DNA of 64,000 nt from Leidyana gryllorum EB-2025a (Eukaryota; Apicomplexa), in the NCBI GenBank assembly GCA_048772705.1, contig JBLWGC010000201.1, forward strand, positions 1 to 64,000. Direction: 5' to 3'. The translations under genes were made by a program, and so were the position numbers. The notes below the pieces were generated by a model. The model ran no database searches, had not been told where the DNA came from, and saw only the letters and a list, made by a program, of their open reading frames with translations. Numbering within the stretch: position 1 is the stretch's first letter; the number at the start of each line of letters is the position of its first letter. Below, piece after piece: positions 1 to 8,321 of this stretch.

Positions 1-756
1 ATGCGATATCTGTCAAAAGACCAAAACCAGCAATCAACGACCACTCGGCCTGTTGCACCCCATTGACCCACCCGACCGCCCATGGCAAGAGGTGAGCATA
101 GACTTGCTGTCGCTCCCAAAGGACGAGACGTCGGGAATGGACTGTATATTCACCATCATAGATCGACTCACCCGAAGGGTCATATTGATCCCGTGCACGA
201 AAGACATATCAGCCGCAGACACTGCGAAGCTTCTCATTCAGCATTTGGTCCGACCTCACGGATGCCCACTGATCATAATCTCAGATCGGGACTCACGGTG
301 GCTGTTCGAGGTGTGGGAAGGAATGCTGGACGGATTTCCAGGAACCAAGCTCCGCCCTAGTACCGCTTTCCACCCACAGACCAACGGAATGGTGGAACGG
401 GCACATCGGTCGATGATACAGCTACTCCGAGCAGCATGCCAGGGCCTGGAGGAACAGTGGATCGACATCTTACCAGTCATAGAAATGGCACTCAACTCTA
501 CCGTCCAGACCCACTCCACTGGCATATCACCCCACGAAGCCGAAACGGGAGAGATCACTACGGACCCCCCTCACACTAGCAGTACCACCACCTCCCAACA
601 CAACGAACGGAAGGCCACTCCTTCAATTTGAGCGACTCCAGGAGATCAAAGACCGCATCACGGCGGCACAGACTCAGCAGAAACAGGCGGCCGACCAAAG
701 GAGGTCGGTTGGAAACTTCGAGGTTGGGGATACAGTCCTACTCAGCACCAAACACC
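1..756 (+). mobile_element. Truncated chromovirus (Ty3/gypsy) 3' pol fragment
   Basis: Remnant of an LTR retrotransposon entering from the left edge. It keeps the end of the integrase zinc finger, the integrase core and the start of the C-terminal region, then stops abruptly at about 756. There the next bases are the anticodon arm of a minus-strand tRNA-Ala, so the fragment was joined to the tRNA array by recombination or deletion. No LTR is preserved at the junction. Confidence 0.85.
2..756 (+). pseudogene. Integrase fragment of Ty3/gypsy pol, frameshifted
   Basis: Frame 2 opens with a CxxC zinc-finger end (CDICQK), then the integrase core with its first Asp in VSIDLLSLP, the second in IISDRDSRW and the catalytic Glu in TNGMVERAHRS, a DD35E-type arrangement. 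The frame is lost in a run of six C near 566-571. Homology resumes in another frame from about 613 (QFERLQEIKDRITAAQ, then VGDTVLLSTK) until the junction at 756. LTR-retrotransposon integrases insert the cDNA copy. This copy is 5' cut by the window, frameshifted and 3' truncated, so it is not functional. Confidence 0.85.
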
Positions 757-799
757 TCTCGCACCCTAAGCGAGCGCTTCACCACTTGAGCTAGTCCCC
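757..799 (-). pseudogene. tRNA-Ala 5' half, fused to retroelement
   Basis: Acceptor, D arm and anticodon arm of the Ala(AGC) family survive; the T arm is replaced by retroelement DNA. The anticodon bases are damaged. The 85-base spacer to the following Pro copy is the one seen at every Ala/Pro pair. Confidence 0.7.
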
Positions 800-884
800 C
801 GCTGTGCACCATCGCATTTAGTGGTACTTCACACAGTATGACCACTCTCTCGAGTGTACCTAGCGGGTTGCACGACCGATAGGC

Positions 885-957
885 GGCAGTTTGGTCTAGT
901 GGTATGATCCTTCCTTAGGGTGGAAGGAGTCCTGGGTTCGATTTCCCAGAACAGCCC
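885..957 (+). pseudogene. tRNA-Pro(AGG), degenerate
   Basis: Loop TTAGGGT gives AGG. An A-A mismatch in the acceptor stem and an extra T in the T-loop suggest decay. Confidence 0.65.
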
Positions 958-1066
958 TCTTGGTTGTCGGTTGACCCGATGGGATAAGCAGTTTTAAAAC
1001 TAACACAGCCACCTCGTCAGCATCTCAAGAATCGCATTTCGGCTCCCTCTTCCATGTTCCAGACCG

Positions 1067-1139
1067 AGCAGTGTAGCTCAGTGGAAGAGTGGTGGGCTCG
1101 TAACCCAAAGGTCACTCGATCGAAACGGACTCATTGCTA
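1067..1139 (+). pseudogene. Initiator-type tRNA-Met body with CGT anticodon
   Basis: AGCAGTG 5' end and the ATCGAAA T-loop identify the initiator family, but the loop reads CTCGTAA instead of CTCATAA, and the acceptor 3' strand is CATTGCT. Confidence 0.7.
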
Positions 1140-1186
1140 AGTGTGCGCAAAAGGGAAACATTTAGAATAGATCGTCTCGTGAGCAA

Positions 1187-1258
1187 AGCCTTCTGCCGGA
1201 ATCGAACCGGCGACCTTTCGCTTACTAAGCGAACGCTCTGCCCCTAAGCTAAGAAGGC
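1187..1258 (-). tRNA. tRNA-Thr(AGT)
   Basis: 72 nt. Acceptor GCCTTCT/AGAAGGC is fully paired. Loop TTAGTAA gives AGT. B box GGTTCGATTCC is intact. It lies 48 bases from an initiator-Met copy, convergent, as in the other modules. Confidence 0.92.
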
Positions 1259-1334
1259 AATGCAAGCCGAAGATCACGAAACAGTCTCTAATGACGGAGA
1301 TTACTGGACCACTTTGCTCGAGTAGTCCAAGGAC

Positions 1335-1407
1335 TTCCACTGCCGGGACTTGAACCCGGATCGTGCGAGTGAGAGCCGCTTGTCCTAGCCACTTAGACTA
1401 CAGTGGG
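1335..1407 (-). tRNA. tRNA-Glu(CTC)
   Basis: Loop CTCTCAC gives CTC. First acceptor base is C instead of T, and one anticodon-stem pair is broken. It is 76 bases from tRNA-Thr, the module spacing. Confidence 0.75.
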
Positions 1408-1542
1408 CAAGTTCCCCAATTGAGGTTTCGGATGAGAACCGTACCCTCTTAACAAGAGGTAGTCTAGTCGGGTCAACCTACAACAAAGGGGTTGCGGATG
1501 AAAGTGGAGGGTCTCTCCACTAAGCTCAGAAACATTGTAAGG

Positions 1543-1614
1543 GGTCTTGTAGCTCAGTCGGCAGAGCGTGTGGCTTTTGATGACAAACTCGGAGGTGCAA
1601 GACCTAACAGAACC
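1543..1614 (+). pseudogene. tRNA-Asn family pseudogene
   Basis: 5' half matches the Asn(GTT) family (GGTCTTGTAGCTCAGTCGG). The anticodon arm (CTTTTGA) and T arm no longer pair. An inverted sister copy lies at 23840-23911. Confidence 0.6.
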
Positions 1615-1733
1615 GGCTTCAGATGCACCCTAGACATTGAGTGCGGTGCTCTCCCAATGGCACTTGTGGTTCGCGACTCTTCAAAGATGGTAGCGATGGG
1701 TCTGACTGCGGCCACGTGCAGCCGTACGTACTT

Positions 1734-1806
1734 TGGACGACCTGGGCATCGATCCCAGTACCTCTCGCATGCTAAGCGAGCGCTTTACCATTTGAGCTAG
1801 TCGCCC
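1734..1806 (-). tRNA. tRNA-Ala(AGC)
   Basis: Loop TTAGCAT gives AGC. Acceptor GGGCGAC/GTCGTCC paired with one G-U. One D-stem substitution (GGTAAAG). Confidence 0.85.
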
Positions 1807-1895
1807 GTGGTGCAGACCCCATCGCATTTGTTGGTTCTCAACATAGTATGACCACTCTCTCAACTGTACTCAGCGGGTTGAACCACCGGCTAGGC

Positions 1896-1967
1896 GGCTG
1901 TTTGGTTTAGTGGTATGATCCTTCGTTAGGGTGGAAGGAGTCCTGGGTTAGATTCCCAGAACAGCCC
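1896..1967 (+). tRNA. tRNA-Pro(AGG), slightly degenerate
   Basis: Loop TTAGGGT gives AGG. Acceptor is paired, but the anticodon stem has C to G and the T-loop TTCGA has become TTAGA. Divergent from tRNA-Ala with 89 bases between. Confidence 0.7.
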
Positions 1968-2069
1968 GTCTGATAGTTGTTGACGCAACACGGCACTCGA
2001 CCCATCCCGGACAGCTAAGACAGGATCTGAGTTGTTGACTCAAACAGGCTGCAACCCGGCCATTCGCCC

Positions 2070-2142
2070 AGACGCTACTGGGACTCGAACCCAGAATCCC
2101 CGGTTCCGTAGACCGATGCCATATCCATTAGGCCACAGCGCC
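2070..2142 (-). tRNA. tRNA-Arg(ACG)
   Basis: Loop CTACGGA gives ACG (A34, read as inosine in eukaryotes). Acceptor GGCGCTG/TAGCGTC paired with wobbles. B box GGTTCGAGTCC intact. Confidence 0.88.
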
Positions 2143-2266
2143 AACTAGCAGGAGCCGTCAAATGGAAGTGTGTAGCGATCAAGACAGGACATGGGCAGCT
2201 ACGCCCGATGGTGGGTCTGGACAGACTTCACCCACATCTCCCATTCGAGACATCGGGGACATACTA

Positions 2267-2312
2267 TCCAAGCCAGGATTCGGGCCTGGGTATGCACGGC
2301 CACAACTTGCTG
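2267..2312 (-). pseudogene. tRNA-His 3' portion
   Basis: T arm and anticodon region (TTGTGGC, GTG) of the His family. Homology stops within the anticodon stem; the 5' half is missing. Full copies are at 17873 and 21532. Confidence 0.6.
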
Positions 2313-2376
2313 AGGCTGGTGGGTACCAAAGCCACTCCAGTTGTCAGGCTGTCGGGCTTTGTGTCCTTGCTTTCTT

Positions 2377-2449
2377 GCCGCCCTAGCTCAGTCGGTAGAG
2401 CGCAAGACTCTTAATCTTGCAGTCGCGGGTTCGAGCGCCGCGGGCGGTG
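2377..2449 (+). tRNA. tRNA-Lys(CTT)
   Basis: 73 nt. Acceptor GCCGCCC/GGGCGGT, loop CTCTTAA gives CTT. The T arm carries GCGCC where the sister at 26882 has GCCCC. Confidence 0.88.
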
Positions 2450-2509
2450 TGGATCTATCTCCCTAAAAGTAAGAATGGAACTGTTGCCCACAAGCACACT
2501 CAGCTGGAT

Positions 2510-2582
2510 TTCCACTGCCGAGACTTGAACCCGGATCGTGCGGGTGAGAGCCGCATATCCTAGCCACTCAGACTACAGCGGA
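2510..2582 (-). tRNA. tRNA-Glu(CTC)
   Basis: Loop CTCTCAC gives CTC. One acceptor change (TCCGCTG for TCCACTG). T arm is intact apart from one base. Confidence 0.8.
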
Positions 2583-2662
2583 CAAGTGCCCGAGTTGAGG
2601 CTTTGGGGAGAGCCGTACCATCTTGAGATGACGTGTTTTGCCGAGTCAGCCAACAACAAAGC

Positions 2663-2734
2663 GGGCTGTTCTGGGAATCGAACTCAGGACTTCTTCCACC
2701 CGAAGAAACAATCATACCACTAGACCAAACAGCC
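2663..2734 (-). pseudogene. tRNA-Pro(CGG), degenerate
   Basis: Loop TTCGGGT gives CGG. The 5' anticodon stem is mutated (TGTTTC) and no longer pairs properly. Confidence 0.65.
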
Positions 2735-2846
2735 GGTGCATCAGACAGTACAATTGACTTGGTTTTGCGTCCAGCGTGGAGCGAGTTCGAGTCGGGCAGA
2801 AACCTCATTTCAATCATTGAAGCAGTTGCGCTCTCCCCGAATGCTA

Positions 2847-2930
2847 CCGACAAGGGTGAGATTCGAACTCACGCCGTTGAAACCCAACGGCTTAGCAGGC
2901 CGCCGTTTTAACCGCTCGGCCAACTTGCCG
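2847..2930 (-). tRNA. tRNA-Ser(GCT)
   Basis: 84 nt with long variable arm. Acceptor CGGCAAG/CTTGTCG pairs. Loop CTGCTAA gives GCT. B box GTTCGAATC present. The only GCT serine copy seen. Confidence 0.88.
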
Positions 2931-2947
2931 AGAGTGTAACTGGTTAC

Positions 2948-3022
2948 ACCTTCTCTGGGAAGGAAACGAATCGGCGACCTTTCGCTTACTAAGCGAACCC
3001 TCTGCCCCTAAGCTAAGAAGGC
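2948..3022 (-). pseudogene. tRNA-Thr(AGT) with scrambled T arm
   Basis: 5' half and loop TTAGTAA are intact. The T arm and 3' acceptor are rearranged and carry inserted bases. Confidence 0.65.
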
Positions 3023-3132
3023 AACTTAGCGGGAGAATCATGTGTCAGTTGTAACGACGAAAGTTAGCCGGGTGCTACGTGCACGGCGGGCAGTGCTGGG
3101 ATCCAGTCGCAGGTTGTCCTGACTACAACGGC

Positions 3133-3212
3133 TGACAAGAGTGGGATTCGAACCCACGCCCTTTCGGACTGCGGCCTGAACACAGCGCCTTAGACCACTC
3201 GGCCATCTTGCC
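3133..3212 (-). tRNA. tRNA-Leu(CAG)
   Basis: 80 nt with variable arm. Acceptor GGCAAGA/TCTTGTC, loop TTCAGGC gives CAG. Copies with the same body at 16514 and 22874. Confidence 0.9.
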
Positions 3213-3290
3213 GGAGCGTTCTTGGCTCGCCACTTTACACGTTTTACTGTCCGTGAAGTTCTCAGAAGGAAGGCTTCTAGGGTTGAAGAC

Positions 3291-3325
3291 GCGGAAGACG
3301 CGGGTTCGATGCCCTGTCTCGAAGA
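3291..3325 (+). pseudogene. tRNA-Asp 3' remnant
   Basis: Only the variable and T-arm part of the Asp family remains, between Leu and Val exactly where full Asp copies sit in the sister modules. Confidence 0.5.
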
Positions 3326-3370
3326 CAGCACGTTTCCTCGCTTTGGGTGGCACTCTTCAAAGATTCGAGC

Positions 3371-3443
3371 TACAGCCACCTGGGATCGAACTCGGGACCT
3401 TCTGCGTGTTAAGCAGACGTCGTAACCACTAGACCATGACTGC
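3371..3443 (-). tRNA. tRNA-Val(AAC)
   Basis: Loop TTAACAC gives AAC; stem TCTGC/GCAGA paired. One acceptor change (GCAGTCA). Confidence 0.82.
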
Positions 3444-3503
3444 ATGAAAGCTTTCCGCAGACCAAGAGAAGTTGCGAAGTTTCAAGAAGTAGAACTAGTT
3501 GCG

Positions 3504-3569
3504 AGGTCGCGCCGGGAATCGAACCCAGGTCGGGAGATTCAAAGTCTCCAGTGTTAACCATTCACGACC
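3504..3569 (-). pseudogene. tRNA-Gln(TTG) with shortened D arm
   Basis: Acceptor GGTCGTG/CGCGACC and loop CTTTGAA (TTG) are good, but about six D-arm bases are missing (66 nt). Confidence 0.65.
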
Positions 3570-3768
3570 AAGAATTATAAGAGTGTATGAAGCCATTGGG
3601 ATTGGAAATGAATGCGTTCAGAGCTGGTACCCACCCGATCGTTGGCGTGGCAGGCGAATGTAACTTTGATACCATGTCGGAGGCACGCCCCAACCTCAGA
3701 GCCCAGCTTTTCCATTCTCTAGCTTCAACAAGACAGGGAACGCTTCGTAGCGGGACAGGAACCGAGCT

Positions 3769-3848
3769 GATAAGATGGCTGAGGGGTCCAAGGCGCTGTA
3801 TTCAAGTCGCAGTTTGAAAGGGCGTGGGTCCAAATCCCACTCTTTTCA
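3769..3848 (+). tRNA. tRNA-Leu(CAA)
   Basis: 80 nt. Loop TTCAAGT gives CAA. One T-T mismatch in the acceptor and TCCAAAT in the T-loop. Confidence 0.7.
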
Positions 3849-3883
3849 GGTTGAGCCTCATACGGGAAAAAAAAGAGTCTGAT

Positions 3884-3953
3884 TGAGCCCATAGTGATTC
3901 GAAAACCCAACCTTCTGATCTGGAGTCAGACGCGGTACGTTGGCCATAGGCCC
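3884..3953 (-). tRNA. tRNA-Trp(CCA), degenerate T stem
   Basis: Loop CTCCAGA gives CCA, with the eukaryotic-type GCGTCTGA stem context. Acceptor GGGCCTA/TGGGCTC pairs with wobbles. T stem poorly paired. Confidence 0.7.
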
Positions 3954-4008
3954 AAAACCATCCCCCGCTCCAGACTCATCACTTGGTGGTCAGGAATGGA
4001 GGTGTCAC

Positions 4009-4079
4009 GCATCTGTGGTCTAGTGGTAGAATGTCTCGTTGCCATCGAGACGACCCGGGTTCGATTCCCGGCATATGCA
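4009..4079 (+). tRNA. tRNA-Gly(GCC)
   Basis: 71 nt. Loop TTGCCAT gives GCC; B box GGTTCGATTCC. One acceptor mismatch (CATATGC). Confidence 0.85.
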
Positions 4080-4155
4080 GAGGACACACTGTTGTTTTTC
4101 CATCATTCCAGAAATTCATGCCTCAGTTGGTGTTTACCCCTCCAACCACATCGCA

Positions 4156-4239
4156 CAACAACTGCTGGATTTGAACCAGCGCCAGGGCCAGGCCCAGTAG
4201 ATTTCTAGTCTACCCCCTTAACCACTCGGGCAAGTTGCC
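4156..4239 (-). tRNA. tRNA-Ser(AGA)
   Basis: 84 nt with long variable arm. Loop CTAGAAA gives AGA. First pair is G-U. Convergent with tRNA-Gly, as in the other Gly/Ser modules. Confidence 0.85.
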
Positions 4240-4295
4240 GCTGTCGAACTTGGCATTTTGCAGCCAGTGGCTTCGCATACGCTTCAGCACTGCTC

Positions 4296-4359
4296 GCGCC
4301 CCCGAACCCGCGGTTCTCCCATCAAAAGTCTTGCGCTCCACCGACGGAGTTGGGGCGGC
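4296..4359 (-). pseudogene. tRNA-Lys(TTT)-like pseudogene
   Basis: Lys body with CTTTTGA loop. D arm and 3' anticodon strand are mutated and no anticodon stem forms. Sister copies lie at 17674 and 21731, each next to a Ser gene. Confidence 0.6.
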
Positions 4360-4529
4360 AAGGAAGCTCGCCCTGTACCCGGGGAAGGCCCAAGATTCCA
4401 TGATCAATACAAATAGAGTTGGTTACTAAGTTCGAATCTGTATCAGAGATCCACTCACTTGATCACCCCGACATACCATTTTTTCCAAGACGGTACGGCT
4501 CTCGGCCGAAGCCCCAACTCAACCACGCG

Positions 4530-4603
4530 TCCACTGTAGTCTAAGTGGCTAGGATATGGGGCTTTCACCCGCACGATCCAGGGTTCAAGTCCCGGGAGTG
4601 GAA
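4530..4603 (+). tRNA. tRNA-Glu(TTC)
   Basis: Loop CTTTCAC gives TTC. Last acceptor pair lost (GAGTGGA) and an extra base in the T arm. Confidence 0.7.
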
Positions 4604-4655
4604 ATCCAGCAGAGAAGTGTGGTTGTAGGTAACGGCTTCCAGAGACATCGATTTG

Positions 4656-4731
4656 CACCGCCCGCGGGGCTGGAACCCGCGACTGCGAGATTGGAAGGTC
4701 TTGGGCTCTGGGGAGCTGAGCTCAGGGCGGC
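4656..4731 (-). pseudogene. tRNA-Lys family pseudogene
   Basis: Acceptor and T arm match the Lys copies, but the loop reads CTTCCAA and the D arm has inserted bases. Confidence 0.6.
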
Positions 4732-4859
4732 AACGAAGCTCTAAACTGAGCTATACCCTATTTACCGTTGGGTGGAGCAGTGGAAGTATTGAGTGGTGGA
4801 ACAATGTGCTTCAGTAACTTCCGTCAATAGGGACTCATTCGTGATGTCCAGTTAACATT

Positions 4860-4930
4860 GCTTTCTTAGCTTGGGGCAGAGCATTCGCTTAGTAAGCGAA
4901 AGGTCGCCGGTTCGATTCCGGCAGAAGGCT
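4860..4930 (+). tRNA. tRNA-Thr(AGT)
   Basis: 71 nt, one base shorter in the D loop than the sisters. Loop TTAGTAA; acceptor GCTTTCT/AGAAGGC pairs with one wobble. Confidence 0.85.
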
Positions 4931-5024
4931 TTGCTCACGCACTTAAGCTTTTCTGACTGGTCTCTCAGTCTCGATAAGGATCTGAGAGGTTTGGAGGGGA
5001 ATTGCAATGCACTTTAGACTGGTT

Positions 5025-5093
5025 GTCCGAGCCTGGGTTTCCACGGCCACAACGTGCTGTCCTAACCACTAGACGACTCGGACAAATCTTTGA
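5025..5093 (-). pseudogene. tRNA-His(GTG) lacking a normal T arm
   Basis: Acceptor GTCCGAG/CTCGGAC and loop TTGTGGC (GTG) are present. T arm is largely deleted, so folding would be abnormal. Confidence 0.65.
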
Positions 5094-5207
5094 GCGAGGC
5101 TGTAGAGGTAGCGAAGCATGGATGGGATTAGGATGGAACAGGAGCGTCAGACGAGCTGCGTTGCAAGAAGTCCACTCCTCAACTTCAGGTGACGGAATTT
5201 ACTCGTG

Positions 5208-5262
5208 GAATATCTGATGCCACCACTACAGTCAGATACGTTACCATCTAAGCACCCCGGGC
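5208..5262 (-). pseudogene. tRNA-Tyr 5' part with short intron
   Basis: Anticodon arm TCTGA...TCAGA with GTA anticodon and a 7-base insert (TGGTGGC) after position 37. The T arm is missing. Confidence 0.55.
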
Positions 5263-5357
5263 CGTAAGAGTACTTCGGGGCGGCACACCGCAGCCAGAAC
5301 GACATCGGCGGTCGCAACGGAAGCCATTAACACTTTGGAACTCAGAAGGAAAGTAAT

Positions 5358-5441
5358 GCACAGATGCCCGAGTGGTCTGAGGGGCCAGACTCAAGTTCTG
5401 GTATGCGCAAGTCTGCACGGGTTCGAATCCCATTCTGTGCA
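5358..5441 (+). tRNA. tRNA-Leu(CAA), second type
   Basis: 84 nt. Perfect acceptor GCACAGA/TCTGTGC; loop CTCAAGT gives CAA; GGTTCGAATCC B box. Body unlike the other Leu copies. Confidence 0.88.
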
Positions 5442-5524
5442 ACGGCGATCATCCCCAAAAAAGCTGCAAGGGCCACAGTAGTTTCGAATCCCCATTTGTA
5501 TATGCATACATACACCAAGTATTC

Positions 5525-5593
5525 GGCTGTTGCTCTGCTGGTATAATCTTTCCTCAGAGTGGAAGGAGTCCTGGGTTCAATTCCGAACAGCCC
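5525..5593 (+). pseudogene. tRNA-Pro family pseudogene
   Basis: Acceptor GGCTGTT/AACAGCC kept. Loop TCAGAGT no longer has a proline anticodon, and D and T arms are short. Confidence 0.6.
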
Positions 5594-5719
5594 TATTGGT
5601 CGTTTGACTTGACCGGACATGTTGCCCTCAGAACCAACACAGCCCACTTCGGTAGGGCAGTCAGCGCAACTAATCTCTCGAGAATCGCATTTCGGCTACC
5701 TCTGACATGTCGCAGAATA

Positions 5720-5791
5720 AGCAGTGTAGCTCAGTGGAAGAGTGTTGGGCTCATAACCCAAAGGTCCGTCGATCGAAACGACGCACTGCTA
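5720..5791 (+). tRNA. Initiator tRNA-Met(CAT)
   Basis: 72 nt. Acceptor AGCAGTG/CACTGCT, loop CTCATAA, stem GGG/CCC, T-loop ATCGAAA with A54-type features of eukaryotic initiators. With CCA added, its 3' end is complementary to the primer sites of elements A, B, E, F and G (11-18 bases). Confidence 0.92.
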
Positions 5792-5838
5792 AGTGTGCGC
5801 AGAAGGGAACAGTTGTAGGATAGATTGGCTCGTGAGCA

Positions 5839-5910
5839 AGCCTTCTGCCGGAATCGAACCGGCGACCTTTCGCTTACTAAGCGAATGCTCTGCCCCTAAG
5901 CTAAGAAGGC
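5839..5910 (-). tRNA. tRNA-Thr(AGT)
   Basis: 72 nt, all stems paired, loop TTAGTAA. 47 bases from the convergent initiator-Met gene. Confidence 0.92.
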
Positions 5911-5986
5911 AATGCAAGCCGGGAATCACGCATCAGTCCCTATTTACGCAAGTTATCAGAGCACTTTGATCGAGTACTCTAATGAC

Positions 5987-6060
5987 TTCCACTGCCCGGG
6001 ATTTGAACCCGGATCGTGCGGGTGAAAGCCGCATATCCTAGCCACTTAGACTACAGGGGA
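5987..6060 (-). tRNA. tRNA-Glu(TTC)
   Basis: Loop CTTTCAC gives TTC. One extra C in the T arm and a changed acceptor (TCCCCTG). Confidence 0.75.
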
Positions 6061-6146
6061 CGAGTCACAACAGTTGCACTGACGAATGAGGCGCCAGAGA
6101 ACTGTGAGTCGGTCTCAGATGGGAAGTTCACCTAGGTTTGGCGGGT

Positions 6147-6215
6147 GGGCGGCTATCTCAAGTGGTAGAGCGGTGACTTGGCAGGCGAGACACCTATCAA
6201 TGCCGCAGGACAGGC
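6147..6215 (+). pseudogene. tRNA-Ala-like pseudogene (GGC loop)
   Basis: D arm CTCAAGTGGTAGAGC and flanks resemble the Ala family. Loop TTGGCAG, stems weak, T arm not pairing. Confidence 0.4.
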
Positions 6216-6266
6216 TGAACATGGGGGCATTTGGTCACTCCTCGTGGCATGTCGAATTCGACAGTA

Positions 6267-6348
6267 GGCAACTTGCCCGAGTGTTTAAGGGGGTAGACTA
6301 GAAATCTACTGAGCCTGACCCGGGCTGGTTCAAATCCAGCAGTTGTCG
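6267..6348 (+). tRNA. tRNA-Ser(AGA)
   Basis: 82 nt. Acceptor GGCAACT/AGTTGTC perfect; loop CTAGAAA gives AGA; long variable arm. Confidence 0.9.
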
Positions 6349-6413
6349 TGCTATGTCATGGGAGGGGTCAAACACCAACTCACGCATAAAACTCAACCAT
6401 GTGCTATCTCCTC

Positions 6414-6484
6414 TGCATCTGCCGGGAATCGAACCCGGGTCGTCTCGATGGCAACGAAACATTCTACCACTAGACCACGATGTC
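6414..6484 (-). tRNA. tRNA-Gly(GCC), 5' end damaged
   Basis: Loop TTGCCAT and T arm perfect. 5' acceptor strand altered (ACATCG). Confidence 0.7.
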
Positions 6485-6567
6485 GTAACACCTTGTTGTT
6501 GGAGCTCGTACACAATAACGGCCGTTTTGCTTCGAATGAGAATACAGGGTGAAGTTGGCGAGTATGA

Positions 6568-6639
6568 GAGGCACGCGCGAAGTTGAACCACCGACTTGCT
6601 GATCTGCAGTCAAATGCTCTACCACTGAGTTACGTACCC
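6568..6639 (-). tRNA. tRNA-Cys(GCA)
   Basis: Loop CTGCAGA gives GCA. Acceptor GGGTACG pairs with CGTGCCT; the T-loop AACTTC is atypical. Confidence 0.75.
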
Positions 6640-6767
6640 ACGAGGCGCCCTGAAGTTGAGATGAAACGCTGGAAGATGTTAAACCAACATTCCTGACCAT
6701 AAGGGGTTGCGAATCCTTCGCCAGCAAGAGGAGGGTTCCTATATTAACCTCTGAAACATTGTAGCTG

Positions 6768-6840
6768 GGTCTTGTAGCTCAGTCGGCAGAGCGTGTGGCT
6801 GTTAACCACAAAGTCGCAGGTTCGAAACCTGCCAGGTCCG
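6768..6840 (+). tRNA. tRNA-Asn(GTT)
   Basis: Loop CTGTTAA in a perfect TGTGG/CCACA stem; B box GGTTCGAAACC. One acceptor mismatch. Confidence 0.88.
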
Positions 6841-6955
6841 CTTTCAGAGGCACCCTAAACATTGACTGCGCTGCTCTCCCAATGGCACTTGTGGTCTGCG
6901 ACCCTTCAAAGATGTAAGGTGGTTTGGATCCCGCCACGTGCAGCCGTACGTACTT

Positions 6956-7023
6956 TGGACGACCTGGGCATCGATCCCAGTACCTCTCGCATGCTAAGCG
7001 AGCGCTCTACCATTTGATCGCCC
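6956..7023 (-). pseudogene. tRNA-Ala(AGC) with D-arm deletion
   Basis: Anticodon and T arms are intact, but five bases are missing at the D-arm/acceptor junction (68 nt). Confidence 0.7.
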
Positions 7024-7140
7024 ATTCAGCAACCCCCAGTACATCCAGTTCTTTTTACATGGTATGACTTCAATCTCCTAACTCCATCGATCACTTTCAC
7101 CAGTTTGTGCTCCACTTTGCACAAACGAAGGCACGCAGGA

Positions 7141-7212
7141 AACGGCTGGAGGGACTCGAACCCTCAACCTTTGCCTAGGACGGCAACGCGCTATCCATTC
7201 CGCCACAACCGC
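7141..7212 (-). tRNA. tRNA-Arg(CCT)
   Basis: 72 nt. Loop GTCCTAG gives CCT; GGTTCGAGTCC B box; acceptor GCGGTTG pairs with a first G-U. The only CCT copy seen. Confidence 0.88.
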
Positions 7213-7309
7213 ATTCGGGACGCATCCGACTTTTGAGTGGGACGAACGAGCTTCCCGAGGTGTCTCCTCTTTCACCCAACCAGTAGCGAGATGACCGAAG
7301 CCTATCCAT

Positions 7310-7382
7310 GGTGCGGTGGCCTAATGGAGAGGGCATCGGTCTTCGGAACCGGGAGTTGTGGGTTCGAGTCCCGTCCGCATCA
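7310..7382 (+). tRNA. tRNA-Arg(TCG)
   Basis: Acceptor GGTGCGG/CCGCATC; loop CTTCGGA gives TCG. D loop differs slightly from the copies at 19644 and 27117. Confidence 0.88.
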
Positions 7383-7465
7383 TAGCCTCTCACTCGGGAG
7401 ACGTTTCGTTTCGACCGAGGCAAGCTTGCTAGCTGTCTGGGGATCCACTGCCCCGCATGCGGGGC

Positions 7466-7530
7466 TGAAGTGCTCGTGGTATGAGTTTCCTTCGCCTGGA
7501 GAAAGTGCTTGACTCGATTCCGGAACAGTG
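7466..7530 (+). pseudogene. tRNA-Pro-derived fragment
   Basis: T arm and 3' acceptor (GATTCCGGAACAG) resemble the Pro family. Anticodon region lost. Related fragments at 19500 and 27273. Confidence 0.4.
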
Positions 7531-7591
7531 TCTTTGAGTAGGTGCTCGTCGCAGAAAATGCCCGAGTCTCTCGGGGTGCTGCAGCGCAATT

Positions 7592-7660
7592 GCACTTGTG
7601 GTCTTTGGGTAAGATGCCCCTTCAAATTTCGCAACCCGGGTTCGAGTCCCGGCAGGTGCA
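7592..7660 (+). pseudogene. tRNA-Gly(TCC) family pseudogene
   Basis: Acceptor GCACTTG/CAGGTGC and T arm perfect; anticodon stem lost by base changes and deletions (69 nt). Confidence 0.6.
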
Positions 7661-7749
7661 GCTGTATGTAAGTCATTGAACCCGTGCAATGTGCTCCAGT
7701 AAAACTCAGTGAGTCAATAGTGACTGATGCGTGATCTCCAGCTAACATT

Positions 7750-7821
7750 GCCTTCATAGCTTAAGGGCAGAGCATTCGCTCAGTGAGCGAAAGGTCGCCG
7801 GTTCGATTCCGGCAGAAGGCT
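7750..7821 (+). tRNA. tRNA-Thr(AGT)
   Basis: Loop TCAGTGA keeps AGT; last acceptor pair A-A mismatch. Convergent with an initiator-Met copy 49 bases away. Confidence 0.75.
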
Positions 7822-7870
7822 TTGCACACAAGCCGATCTATTCTGAAGCTGTCTCCCTTTTGCGCACATC

Positions 7871-7942
7871 TAGCAGTGCGTCCTTTCGATCGACGGACCT
7901 TTGAGTTAGAAGCCCAACACTCTTCCACTGAGCAACACTGCT
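7871..7942 (-). pseudogene. Initiator-type tRNA-Met body with TCT anticodon
   Basis: Acceptor AGCAGTG/CACTGCT intact. Loop reads CTTCTAA, so the Met anticodon is gone; the GGG/CTC stem is weakened. Confidence 0.65.
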
Positions 7943-8050
7943 CAGTCACTGCTCAGTCTGCAACATGTAAGAAGTAGCCGAAATGCGATTCTCGAGATCT
8001 TAGTTGCCCTGACTGCCCTACCGAAGTGCGTTGGGCTAGTGGGTGCCTCA

Positions 8051-8120
8051 GGTACTGGCAGGAGCCAGTCTGCGACTTCGTGGCTAAGAGACTTACCCTC
8101 TGGTGGCTGAGCTACGAGGT
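8051..8120 (-). pseudogene. tRNA-Asn-family pseudogene
   Basis: D arm and part of the T arm match the Asn copies. Anticodon stem does not pair. A sister is at 16182-16252. Confidence 0.45.
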
Positions 8121-8181
8121 TCGGCTAAGATGAATGGAGCTTGAGAGACTTAAGCTTTGCAGGTGCCCAGTCATGCAGTAA

Positions 8182-8253
8182 AGCCTTCTGCCGGAATCGA
8201 ACCGGCGACCTTTCGCTTACTAAGCGAATGCTCTGCCCCTAAGCTAAGAAGGC
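8182..8253 (-). tRNA. tRNA-Thr(AGT)
   Basis: 72 nt, loop TTAGTAA, all stems paired; same mature sequence as 5839-5910. Confidence 0.92.
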
Positions 8254-8321
8254 AATGCAAGCCGAAGATCACGAATCAGACACTATTGACGGAGATTGCT
8301 GGAGCACTTTGCTCCAGTAGC

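Noticed and set aside
3038-3445. Open frames of 60-150 codons throughout the tRNA array
   Set aside because: They are translations of tRNA genes and spacers; the same peptide strings recur wherever the tRNA recurs.
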